NCBI GenBank assembly: GCA_003550305.1
Contig: QKYT01000302.1
Span: 40,203-104,202 of the forward strand
Source: Glomus cerebriforme
Lineage: Eukaryota > Glomeromycota > Glomeromycetes > Glomerales > Glomeraceae
DNA length: 64,000 bases
Direction: 5' to 3'
The notes under the pieces are model-generated. The model saw only the letters and a program-made list of their open reading frames with translations, ran no database searches and was not told where the DNA came from. Below, piece by piece: positions 46,089-58,501 of the stretch. The translations under genes and the position numbers were made by a program. Position 1 is the first letter of the stretch. Every line of letters begins with the position of its first letter.

Positions 46089-47273
46089 TATGGAATAAAA
46101 AAATAATAATTTTTTTTTTAGAGAAAAGAGGTTGAGGAAGAAAAAAAAAATTTTTGTGTCGCATGTTCAATAACCCAACTTATTTTAATAGTGTAATCAT
46201 GATAAGATCATGTTACGTGACACGGCATAAGCCATAAACTTAATTTAACTAGTCATTAAAATAACATTTTATACAAAAGAAATAAATAATAAACGATTCC
46301 AGTCGTACTAAAGAATTAATAATAACCGTTTTTTCCGACCTGAAATTTGATTCGTAAGTCATCACATGTGGAGTATTCCGGACAGGTTCGGATCAACAAC
46401 TACCAAATTCTCAATAAATTCGAAAAATAGATAAATTCGATAAGTTGATAACTAAATATATCTTTACGCCCTTCGCACAAAATAAATAGATAGAATAAAA
46501 AGTCCTAAATTGTCAATCTTAATTAAACATCCGTTCAGGAAATATGTATTTATGGATTAATTTAAATGAAAAATTCCATAAAAAAACATTTTCATCTTTT
46601 ATTCAGGTAAAGAAAAAAAAAAAATAAATAAATTTTTTCTTTTAAAAAATGATTCTGCAAACAATATATTTCTTCGAATTATTTCATCTAGTAATTCTAG
46701 CACAATTCTAACAAGTTTTTCTTTGAGAAATTCTATTATAAATGTAGGAACTACCCCTCTTCATCAAAACAGTAAGACAAATAATTTAAGGGACTTAAAA
46801 AGTAGGAGAGTAAAAATTTATTGCTGGAAATTAAATGGCATGATATTTAAATATTAGTTCAACTGTATTTATTACAAATCCAAAAAGAGTGGCGTGCATA
46901 ATTTCCATTTTAACATAATCGCCAAATACGCCACGATTCGTTGAGGAGTCACTAGACATACGCCTGCGGCTGTTTTTTGCGGTAACGTAACCTCTAGCAG
47001 TGTAACATTAATTTTTTTTTCCAATAATTTTTTTATTTGTATTACCAAGTAAATCATGTATGCGTCGATTAAATTCTAAATAAATACAACAAATTATTTA
47101 TATTTGGTACCTCTCAAATTTTTAATAGACCTCGATTACTCTACTTCATTCTTATTATTGTCGGTAGTGGAATTTTCTTCACTCAACTTGAAATAGTTGC
47201 AATTCTAACAGAAATTCGGCAAAATAATTACTTGCAAAGTTTTTCGTTTGATCTCTTTTGTTTACCGATCCAA
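46089..47273. other. Intergenic region with one GC-richer island
   Basis: AT-rich except for about 46890-47010, where the minus strand reads VTLPQKTAAGVCLVTPQRIV and AYLAIMLKWKLCTPLFLDL before a stop at 46872. A possible splice (donor about 47045, acceptor CTGCTAG about 47000) would put FNRRIHDLL in front of it. No start codon exon or family was identified, so no gene is called. Confidence 0.4.
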
Positions 47274-48675
47274 ATGCAAAAATTTGTGGGGTCAGTTGTA
47301 CGATGGCGCAGTAAGAATAATCTACAAAAGACTAAACAATATATAAACGTTTTCACAAGTATACCACATGAAATTATATTAATTATCATAGAATATTTGG
47401 ATTATGATGCTCACGATATTGCTGCTTTATCCAGAGTAAGTAAAAATATATTCTTAATAAATATGTCTGATATAAAAGATGTACATTGTATATACATATG
47501 TTTTTCTTAATAGGTTAATAGAAAATTAAGATATCATACGAAAGATAATTTTTTATGGTGTAAATTATGTTTAAAATATTTTCCTGATAGTCTATTAGAA
47601 TTATCTAATAAATTAACTAAAAACGAACAAAATGGTCAAACAAAAGATTGGAAGAAAATATTTAGACAACTATGTAAGTATCATACGGACTTTATTCTTA
47701 TTTTAGTTAATTTTTTGATTAACTCGATTTTTGTTAGATTGGAAACGTCATATGATTGTATTCGCAGAAAAAATTGAATCAACCGAATTGATTAGTTACG
47801 GATGGATACCAAAATTCGGTCAATTTTCGGACATAAAAGTGTAATTAATTCTTTTTTTTTCGACTGTTTCTTTTCGATTTTTATCAAAGATTATCTTTGA
47901 AATTTTTTTTTTTTATCCGTTTAGTGATTATGAACATCCAAATATAGTAAGAGCGATTCAAGAATCTTTTGACGTAGGGTTTTTTTCCCATTTCCTTCAT
48001 TCAAAATAAAATGGAATAAACAAATGATATTTATTTATATATTTTCATTTTTTTTAGATGGATGTTAAGTTTGAATCTATTTCACCAGGAATTTATGAAG
48101 TTTTATGGGAAATGAATATTTATAATTTACAAAGAGCTCAAAGATTTCAGTTTATAACTAAAATCTTCCACAATGTAATTATGCCTTTTATAAATTTCTT
48201 ACAAAATTCTTTAATTTTAACATTTTTTTTTTTTTAAAAAAAAAAAAAAAATTTACATTGTAGAATTGTGATTTAAGTACCATAAAAGAATATTCGGACA
48301 CTCCAGCACCGGAGGCATTTAAAAAAATATCAGATAAAGGATGGTTTAAATATCGAATACCTAAAAGAATTACGATTGATCAAAATCAAATTATTTCCAC
48401 CAGATTTATTGGTCATGCTAAAATGTGTTGCAGTAATCCACAAGATTGGCCAGCTCCTATGGTTAGTATTTATTTAACGTTAAAATTATTTAAGTCGGAA
48501 CTTTGTTAATATAATTATTAATTAAAAATCTTTTTTTTTTTTTTGAAAAAAATATTTAAAGGCATTACATTGTGTATATTTGAAAAGATATAAAAATATA
48601 AATGAAACAAATGAAACAAATTGTAAAAAAAGACGATCTAAAAAAAATTTTATCAATAGATTATTACATAGATAA
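47274..48675 (+). CDS. F-box protein, paralogue A, with possible PP2-like C-terminal domain
   Basis: Seven exons (47274-47435, 47514-47673, 47738-47840, 47925-47973, 48058-48174, 48264-48461, 48562-48675; 903 nt) encode 300 aa. The N-terminal F-box spans about residues 25-75 (FTSIPHEIILIIIEYLDYDA, HDIAALSRVNRKLRYHTKDN, FLWCKLC). It predicts an SCF ubiquitin-ligase adaptor. The C-terminal half (VKFESISPGIYEVLWEMNIY, FQFITKIFHNN, RIPKRITIDQ) resembles the layout of F-box/phloem-protein-2 proteins, in which a beta-rich lectin-like domain follows the F-box; this second assignment is weak. The gene faces a paralogue (48905-50286) with 229 bp between the stops. The ATG at 47274 gives MQKFVGSVVRWRSK. 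Confidence 0.8.
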
Positions 48676-48904
48676 TATGAAATGTTATATAAATATTAAA
48701 TAGAACTTTTAAGATATTAATTATTATAAGGAAAATTAAATAAACGTATAAATTGAATATATATATTTTATTTATTATATTAAAAAACTTCTATTATTAT
48801 AAGTTCTATTTTCTATATAAACAAAAGAAAATATATTATTTATACATAATAAATGAAATTACACAAATATAATTATGTAAATATTTTATTATATTATAAT
48901 TATT

Positions 48905-50286
48905 CTAAGAATTGAATATTTTAGTTAATCTTTTAATACTTTTTGAGATTTTTTGGCCTTTTTTCGAAGCGTCACTTGTGCATCTTTGTAAATGTACACA
49001 ATACAATTCCTACGATGAAAAAAAAATAAAATAAAAAATAAAAGGCGTTAGTTACTAAACAAATATTTTTCTTTTTTTCTTAACTTAGTTACAGAGTTCA
49101 AGTAAACTTACTAATGATTCAAACCATAGAGATCCTTCGTTTTCTTCAAGTGTAGTATATCTTCTAAATTCGGTTTTAACATGTTGTTCATGTTCTATTA
49201 CAATTTTATTTGGTATCTTAAAATTACACCACCCTCCTTTTTTTGACATTTTTTCAAATTCTTCAGGTTTTGGTTTATATGAATATGTCTTTAAAATTTT
49301 ATTCCAATTCTTTAATATGTTTAAAAAAAGAATTTAGTAAAAAAGAATTTAATGGAATTATACTTAAAAGATACTATAGAATAATATGCTTACATGATCT
49401 ACCACTTTAGTGTTAAATTTAAAATTACAACCTTCGTGAATTTTACCAATTTTCATTTCCCAAATTAACTCATAAGTTCCTGGATAAATTGATACAAAAA
49501 CCGCAAACAACTATTATGTAGGAATTGAAGGAATTGGTTTGTATTAGCAAAGGTTAACAGGATGGGTATAAAAATATAACGATATACAGTAGATTTCCCC
49601 TCGCAAATCATTTCTTACCTCAAAGAACTCATGATTCGTCTTTATTGTTTTTGGATGATTTTTATCGCTACAAATCGAATGATGATATAGAATTAATTTA
49701 AAGAAATTCATTCCTAAATAATATTAATCTCGATTGGTCAAAATATATTTTACCTGGTTGATTCGTACCAACGATGTGGAATAATGAAATTTTCTTTCTC
49801 GGTAAAAATATATGTATAATTTTTCCGATCTAAAGTGTATTAATAAATAAATAAATTCTTTTAAAAAAAAAATCATCATAATTTCTTATAAGTTTTGATA
49901 TTTACCAAATTCTTTCCAAATATCTATCCATTTATAATCTCGTACAAGGGGAATTCTTCTTTTATCTTTAATAATCCCCATAATATTTACAGGATATTCT
50001 CGTAAACAAACTTCCAGCCAAAGTAAATTATCCTGTGTATGATATCTTAACTTCTTATTTACCTAAAATTTTTCGAAAGTCTTAAGAAACATTGCTAACC
50101 CAAAAACTGTAAAAAAAAAAGGTATAAATTACGCACCATTGATAAATTTAATAATGAAGTACCATCAAGAAAGTACATAATAATCAACATAATTTCATGA
50201 GGAATTTTCATAAAATTATCCATTCTTTGGATTTTTTCATTTTCTTTACTGCGCCATATTGATTGTCTTTTAACGATTTTTTCCAT
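48905..50286 (-). CDS. F-box protein, paralogue B, inverted copy of the preceding gene
   Basis: Seven exons (50286-50137, 50062-49906, 49829-49754, 49667-49619, 49510-49394, 49309-49112, 49009-48905; 852 nt) encode 283 aa. F-box at about residues 23-70 (FMKIPHEIMLIIMYFLDGTS, LLNLSMVNKKLRYHTQDNLL). C-terminal half FAVFVSIYPGTYELIWEMKI, KPKPEEFEKMSKKGGWCNFK, IPNKIVIEHEQHVKTEFRR parallels paralogue A. All six intron phases (0,1,2,0,0,0) match paralogue A and exons 4, 5 and 6 have the same lengths (49, 117, 198 nt). The end is ELYCVHLQRCTSDASKKGQK, parallel to ALHCVYLKRY in A. Likely SCF adaptor; substrate unknown. Confidence 0.8.
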
Positions 50287-53264
50287 GTTTATAATAAATA
50301 TAAACTAAACATAAAGTATATGTTCCAAAAATTATTTTATAAATATGAAAAAGATTATTTAATTAAAAAAAAAATGTTTATAAGTAGAAGATTGTTTGTT
50401 AAATAAATTTAAAAGAATAAGAATCCATATATGCGTAAAATGGAGTACAAAATAAATTATGAAAAATATAATAAGCCACGGCAAAAGAGCCGCGTAGTTC
50501 GGATCGTCATGAATTTCTTTTGTGTATTGTGTAAAGAATGTCGTGTCACAACGTGTAGTGAATTTATTTAATTCGGTTATTCAATTTACCGTAAAATTTA
50601 ATACATAAATAAAAATCCGAATGGCGCTTTTATAATATGTATATACCCATATAATTGCGTTAACTTTATTATTTTCAAAAATTACAAATACTTATAAAAA
50701 AAATTTGAGGAAATACACACATATGGGTTATATTAATCCTTCTTCGGAAATACAATCCATTGGTCCTTTTAACGATCTAGTCCCATTTTGTTCCATTTGG
50801 GCTCATATCCGATTTGCTACGCATAGCAGCAACAAAATTCAATGTACATATTAACGGTACGAACTTTCCTATTGCTTCAAGTAATTTTGAATTTCTCAAC
50901 AAAATTTTTAATGTTCTTGGCAGCATTCAAATTAAAGATTGGCATATATTTTTAAAGAGATTTATAATCCTTTTGTAATAATATTTCCTGAACTAATTTC
51001 ATGAGTTCTAATCATTATAAGATTTTTTAAACTTTGATTTTAATTTCTAACTTTGGTTTATTCTATTTTATTGAAATGCTTCTTTACCATTGTAAAAATA
51101 AATAGAATACTTCTTTCTGCAATTTTTTGACCAGGTGAAACAAGTTATAACATTATCAATATGCGCATTTCATCTGAAAATTATTACGGCTACTGGTAAA
51201 AAAAAGGTAACGGTTTAACAATTTTATTTAAATGTTAAAAATATTTTTTACCGATATATGTTTTTTTTCTAATATTTCTGGATTTTCTATTTTTTTTTTT
51301 TTTTTTTAACTTTTTCAATCATGGAAAATAATAATTCACTTGTTGAAGACGATGACGTAGATTCGAGTTAATTAATTATAGTATACCTTTGAATAATTTT
51401 ATTTCTTACTTTATTCATAATATTGTTGTTATTATTGTTTTACCCTGAATGTTACATTCATATTTCTTTTAATTGCTCCTTTAAATTATTTAAATTGTCT
51501 AGCTAGACTGCATTTATAGTGATATTGCTATTTAAGGAAAATATGGTTTTTGCTTTTTAACATTCTCTATTCGGTTAATCAGAATAAGAGATTAGGAGTC
51601 AGAATTTTCATATTAAAGAATAAAATTTGACTTTCAAATTAAATAAATTTTTAATTAACAGAACGAATTTAAAAAAGAAATTTAAACTGGACAACTGACT
51701 CAGAAATTTTCTAAGCGATCGTCGTACAAAATTTAACTGAAAGGGTAAAATATTAAGATCATGTAAATGCATATATATGCAAATGATAAATTAGAAAAAT
51801 AACGTGACATTTATTACCAATCACAACAGTTTTTCTATTGCAAATAATAAAGTTCAATTAAAATCGGATGATCCACACGATAGTTCGTTTTAAAAAATTT
51901 TTACAAATTATTATTCTTACTTCATCGTCCAATTCCCGTGGATCAAATCTTTGTAATAATTATATGTTAGCCTTTAATGCCTTTAAATTAAAATAGGTAT
52001 AAGAAATCTAGAAGCATAACCATTTACCAAATTCAAAAAGTATTTACTATTTTGTAATTCAATCATTTTTGATTCTCAAAGCGTATTAAATTAAAATTTC
52101 GTTAATGGATAACAAAATTACAAATTTGTTCATTGTTCAACTAATTCTGGGCAATTTGAAAATTCAAAACAAAAACCTAGTTCTTTTTAAGGAGTATGAC
52201 AAGCATTGGTTGGGTCAGATTTTATTTGCGGAGGGTAAATAATTGGTCAAAATATGTCATGTCCCATGGGACATATCGTAATTACATAAGATTTTCTTAA
52301 TATAATTTGATATCATTAATCGGCGATGATAATCCAAAATCTAACGTATCGACTAATTTAATTCCATATATGAAATATTAAGCATCAAGTAAATGAATTC
52401 AAAAATGTTATTCAATTCGTTAAAAATGAACGAAACTTTTGTTTTTGTTATTAAAATAGAATTAAATATCGGACTATAAGATTATTATTTTTTTTTTTGG
52501 AAATTTTTTTAAGAATTGTTTGATCTTTTAATTACGATATATGGATATAAGTAAAGGTAAATAAGAATTATTACTGTTTAATGCTTCTATACTTTTTAAT
52601 AACCACGACTTAATTCGTGTAACATTAAAATTCAAGAAAAACATAAAGACGCATATGAATTTTCCGATTTCTCGTATTTTAGAGCAAAGATTATTTATTA
52701 TTGTTGATATTTTTAAAGAATAAATTACAGTAGTTATGTAACAAACCATAATTAATCACGCAAGAATTGAAATAGGATTAATTCAAGAGCCTATTGGTTT
52801 AATGTAACGACAAGTACTAATGAAATTTCCTCTTAATACATAAAGGTGCAATTGGAAATCTGATATACATGTATCTAAACGAACAACAATAATAAAGTTC
52901 ATTGACCACATAATAATAAATTATTAATTAATTATGGTAAAATGTCAAAATGTTTTTTTTTAAAAAAAAATGTTATCTAATGATTGGTTAAGCGGAGATC
53001 ATTTAAAGAGTTTTTTGCAAACAATGATCGATGATTTTAACCAAAATTTATCATACCGAGATTAACAATGGACAAAGTAAATTTGCATCGACATCAGACA
53101 TATTTAAAACCTTAATTATCAACTATATTAACAACCATGTACTGTACGTACAGTATTTGCCTCCACAACTTTAAGGATTTAGAATGCAATTTTTGACTTT
53201 AAACAACTTTCATTAATCCTGCGCTACTAGATACCATATTTTAACACCCATAGTTCCCTTCACG
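50287..53264. other. 3-kb AT-rich intergenic region, no gene seen
   Basis: Between the start of F-box paralogue B and the GPCR start. The only longer frame (52528-52749, minus) has an AT-driven composition. No repeats, RNA genes or transposon parts were recognised. Confidence 0.5.
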
Positions 53265-54728
53265 ATGAAACTGCTCCATATTAAATTATCATACTCATTA
53301 TGGATTATATTGATAATGTTTATTCAAAAGGTTTCCTCTCAACAATTAAATAGGACTTATTCCGTTGCGCCCGGTTATCCAAATAATGATAAAGTTGGTT
53401 TATATATTTTGGCTATACCGTGTATAATTAGCAATCAATTAAGCCTTGCAGGTAAATTCGAGAATCGGAACATTTTCCTTTATTGTCTAATTATTAAAGT
53501 ATTAATTATTAATTATTATTTCGAAAAAGGATGCCTTTACGTACTTTTTGGAACATTTTGTCGATGGAAAATTGCGCCGACTGGGATGCTTCCAATGTCA
53601 TTAAGAATTCCATTCTACGTAGCGATCACTGGTATGACAAAGAAAACTTCACATTATTTTATTATTATTATTATATATATATGTATATTTATTATTATAA
53701 TTAATAGATTTATTGCTTTATACTATGAATTTTACAAATATCGTAAGTGTATCACATTATTTAAGTTCATAAAAGTAAGTGAGTGCATTAAACATTTAAC
53801 AAAACTCATTTTTTTTTTTATAGTTATTCACATTTATTTTCCATCAACCGTGGCCTGATCCAATATGCGGAATAATTGGAGCTGCAACTAATTTCTTCAT
53901 GAACCTAAATATGACCCTTTTTTTAATGTTATCAATTGTAATATACGTGAGGTTCGTGCAAAGATTACTTTTTCTACGGTTCTATGTAATGTCAATCTCT
54001 CATTTCTTTTTTTTTTTATTATCATTTTTAGAGTGTGTCGAAATAAATATTGCTCATTGGGATCATATGATTGGAAATTATTAGCAGCAGTACTAATATT
54101 ATCAGTAATATTGGCATTTGGTGATTATGGAGAAGATACATGGTGGTGTGCTTCTTCACGTAAATATGCTTCTTATAAGATAATACTCAGTACTTTTGCC
54201 ATTATTAGTATAAATATTTTTTTTTACATTAGAATTATACGTAAAATTAATTCAATAGATAAAATTTTATCGGAAGATATGGAAGATAATAATCGTAAAA
54301 GATTAGCTGAAATTAATTATAAATTCGGTTTAAAAGTTATCACTTATATTTTTATTTTTGTGATTCAATGGTAAGTGGACATCAAGTTTTTGTTTAATAT
54401 CGTCTTTTTTTTTAAATATTGTAAATAATAAAAAAAGTTATTATTAGGTTTTTTTCATTTCCTTATCATATTACACGTTTCACTGGAGTAAGTGGGTTTA
54501 TATAATTTTGATGTGTAAGTTTAATCGTTGATTAATAAATAATCTTTTATGTTACAGGATCGAAATTTATGGTCATTTTTATTATTTGGCGTATCAGTAA
54601 ATTCAGGAGGAATATTAAATGGCATACAATATCATTTAAAGGAAGGTTGGCCAGTAAAACAAAATAATTCAAATAATTCAACACAATCAACAATGCAACA
54701 AAAAATATTAGGTATAACTACCGTTTAA
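53265..54728 (+). CDS. cAMP-receptor-like G-protein-coupled receptor
   Basis: Seven exons (53265-53451, 53530-53631, 53708-53742, 53824-53951, 54032-54370, 54448-54487, 54558-54728; 1002 nt) encode 333 aa. A signal peptide (KLLHIKLSYSLWIILIMFIQ) precedes a short extracellular part with an NRT glycosylation site. TM1 is LYILAIPCIISNQLSLAGCL. A distinctive loop RWKIAPTGMLPMSLR leads into TM2. TM3 starts after HQPWPDPICG; TM4 contains WKLLAAVLILSVILAFG, followed by a WWC motif; TM5 is ILSTFAIISINIFFYIRI; TM6 VITYIFIFVIQWFFSFPY; TM7 LWSFLLFGVSVNSGGILNG. The WWC loop and overall plan resemble class E/cAR and fungal glucose/cAMP-receptor-like GPCRs. Intron 1 (53452-53529) is 78 nt, in frame and stop-free, but removing it gives a continuous TM1. 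Donor of intron 4 is GTTCGT. Ligand unknown. Confidence 0.78.
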
Positions 54729-54835
54729 TCAGCGAAATATGATAATGATGTATGATAGTGATAATTTTTTGTCATAATATGTTCTGGAACATTTTATGAG
54801 ACCATGGTGATACATTCCATAAATATTTAAATGAT

Positions 54836-54959
54836 ATTCTAGACTTTTATTTAACCATTAAGTAATTTAAGTGCAGATTCATTAAAAGATATTTTAGTCT
54901 AAATATTTACTACATATGTTATTCTAAACTTTTATTTAACCATTAAGTAATTTAAGTGC
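54836..54959. repeat. Direct repeat of a 38-39-bp word
   Basis: ATTCTAGACTTTTATTTAAC with CATTAAGTAATTTAAGTGC at 54836-54874 recurs with one substitution (ATTCTAAACTT...) at 54921-54959, 85 bp downstream; both are preceded at some distance by TAAATATTTA. Confidence 0.7.
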
Positions 54960-57900
54960 GTCTATATGAACCAAGAAGTTATATTTCAATGTTATTTTTA
55001 ATATAAAATATTCGTGACTTGCACGAGCTTTCACGAGTATATTGAGGCAATATTTGGGTGTTTCTTACCTTCTTTGTGCTTAATTATTAGTCTATTGCCA
55101 GGCCGATTTTGTAATATGTTCACAATATTGCTTCATGATCCTCAACTTGCGCTGAATTTGCGAGTTAAATTGTAAATCCTAACACATTTGCAAAATATAA
55201 GACTTTATAAAATTCATATAAATTGTTCACTGGTTGATAAAAAGACAGATGGTAATAATAAAGCTCTTCTAAGCAAACCAAACAAAAAAATGAGTAAAAG
55301 AATTTAAGGCTACAGAGAATTGAGTAGATAGACATCCTGCAAGTAATAACGAGAGTATAATACAGCTCAAAACTTTTCCAATAAAAAGTCTGTAATTCCG
55401 CTCATATTATCTTTATACAAATAGCTATAAATTTCCAAGGCTTGCATCCACTCCACAATTAGAAACTGCATATACTATACATATGGCATTGTCATCTTTA
55501 TCACATTGTAATAATCATTTTGTGCAGGGTTGTAGAAATACAAATATTCCCATGTATAATTAGTATTGCTGATAGTATACATAATGACATCCATATCATC
55601 TTTCAATGTATCATCAAAGTCGAGAAAACATTTTTGAATTTCCATATGATTTAATATTGATTTTTGCTCCTCTGGTCCAATCTGGCAGATGTGGTTGATC
55701 ACCATAAATTCCATTAAAACCGACAAGATACTGCCAAATGATGCCTTTAGAGTATTTGAGCTGTCTTTATAATTAGCAGATTGTCATAATTCATATAAGA
55801 GATTCTCAATCAGTGGTTCAAAAATAGATAACAATTATCTCTAAAGTTATTTAAAAGAGATACATTGTATATTATATATTGTCTTATTGAAATTCTCCAA
55901 GTATCTTTTAGAGAATTTAAATAGAATTTAGCATTTATCAATCTGAGTTGTATTTGTTAGTTTCATAAATGATAGATCTATTTGAAATATGCTTTGCCAT
56001 TTCTGCAATTAGAAATATTAAAAACACCCTTTTAGTTGATGTTTTTATATAATGAGTGAGCAAGCTGTGAGATATTCAGAATCCTTTCATAAATTTTCTA
56101 AGAAAGTTTATTTTTAATTCATAGAATTTCCTATTTTTATAAAAGATGGCTTGGAATTTTTTAAAATAAGTTTCAACTTCTTTTTGGATTTAATATATAT
56201 TTGACCATCACAATAAATATTTAAAAAAGCTCAAATATTCTTTTTTTTTTATATCTGGTTTCTTATCATGTTTAATTAAAAAATTGTATACAACCATTTA
56301 GTAATTAATTCTTTTATTTAATTCTAGATATATTTTTGTAATATAACTATCTGTATCATTTTTTAGTATATAATAAGTCATAACTAGAAGTGTGAATTGT
56401 ATTTTAATTATAGAAGTTAATTTATAAAGTAAAATATCATTATTTTACAATATGTCATAATAATCTGTAATAAAAATTATCTGTTGATTGAGTTTTACTT
56501 CTTTATTAGTTATCATAACAAATTAAGATATATTACTAATTAGAACAGAAAATCATAATATACAGTATATTTTATGTAACTTTATAAACTACAGTATATA
56601 TTCTTTTGTATTGTCATTTAATCCCAATTTCTATAAATGTCAATTGGTGAAAGTGTATCGGTTTCTTCAAACTTTCTGTTTCCCACTTTCTTGCTAATTT
56701 ATGATCAGTTCCATAGGAGGTTCAGGAACAATATCATTAAGTAAATATACACAATTCTAAGTCTATAAAATTACTTTATAATTAGGTTCAGTTCTTTTGT
56801 ATAAAGTAAACAATATGATATGTTACTTGTATTAGTTGTAAAAATGGGATTGCAATTATCTAATTAATTATTCCAGTTTTTAATCCCTGGTTGAATAATA
56901 GTTATCAAGATGCTTTCAACAACAACTAAAATTAATCAGCATTGCCCAAATATTCAACCAATATATTTAATTATGCAGTTCATAATATTTTGTTATTAAT
57001 TCATAATATTAAAATAATTTATAAAATACTTGTCATTCTCTTAAAAATTTAAGTAATAAATTTAGCAAAAAAAAAGCTTATTTTTTTTTTTATGTTTTAT
57101 ATAAAAAAATACTTTTCTGATAACTTGAAAATTCGATTATTTATGTTCCTTATAGATTTTAGATTTAAATTTTTGGATAAATATAGTTTGATAATTATAT
57201 ACCACATTTTGAAATCAATGAATATTTAATAAATTATTTTATTATTCATAAATAGTTATATATAATAAATTGTAATAATTTTATAAATACCATAATACAA
57301 ACTATTTTTACTTAAAATTGGAAGGTATGCAGTTAAAATTAAAGAAAAACTCTATCAATTTAGCTTGTTGAAATTTTTATTTTTTGCTATTTTTATTAAT
57401 CACATAATCTTATAAACTTAATTCATTGAATTTTATTGAAAGCAAATCAAAAAAATTTATTTAAAAAAGTATTTAATACTAATCTTTTATTTTAAATTTT
57501 TTACACTATAAATCCATTGAAATATTTTTTTTATTTCTATAATCTTTTACTTGTCTAAAATATTTATTAATTAATGGTAAAAAAAAACTTTAAATGATTA
57601 TTGTAAACAGTATAAAAAATATTGAATTATAAAATATGTAAATTATAAGAGAATTTTAATTTATTTTTAAGAAATTTTTTTATAATAAATCATATAATAA
57701 CTTATATTTATTTTGAACTTTAACTGGATAATTTAATATCCGTTTCCTGTTCATACATACAAGCAAAAGTAAATTATAGAATGATTTACTATACAAATTA
57801 TTTTTTTTTTATTTAAATTATTCAGTTTTAATTACCATTTTTTTTTATTCATAATTAAAATAAATTAAATTAATATATTTTTAAGTTATTAAATACTAAC

Positions 57901-58385
57901 CTTTCAAGTAAGTTTAAAACAAATATGTTAATTTATAATATTACTCTGAAGCTTTTTTTTTATAATTTAAATTAATACATTATTTTGCAATTTAAATATC
58001 AAATATCATATAATTTTATAAATTTCATAAAATTAAATTTAAAAGTATGACATATTATTTTAATTCTTCAGATAATTTCTATAAAGCTATTATTATATAT
58101 ATACTGTAGCTCTTATCAATAAATGTTTTTCATTCTCTAGAAATTATTAAAATACCAAATTCCATAATATACATAAATAATATAATTTTAATTTTAAAAT
58201 TGTTTATTGTATAATCAAATTGAAAAAAAATCAATATAATATTATTTAGGATATTATTCTTTTATGCTTAATTCTTATACTTTTCCGTTTTCGATTCCAA
58301 AATTCTAAGCCAGAATCTATTTAAATAATAGATAACTATACTTATTTATTCTATAGTTATAAACTGATACTATCTAATTTAGAAT

Positions 58386-58501
58386 TTTTATAATAATTTA
58401 ATAAATTTATATTTTGAAACTTTTATATTTTTGTAATAATTTAATAAATTTATATTTTGAAACTTTTATATTTTTGTAATAATTTAATAAATTTATATTT
58501 T
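58386..58501. repeat. 43-bp tandem repeat, about 2.7 copies
   Basis: The unit (TTTTATATTTTTGTAATAAT, TTAATAAATTTATATTTTGA, AAC) occurs at 58421-58463 and, truncated, at 58464-58501; a diverged partial copy precedes it from 58386. Confidence 0.8.

Noticed and set aside
55475..55726. 83-codon minus-strand frame beginning MSVLMEFMVINHICQ
   Set aside because: Somewhat protein-like, but isolated, without exon partners or known motif in a 6-kb AT-rich desert; kept out of the gene list.
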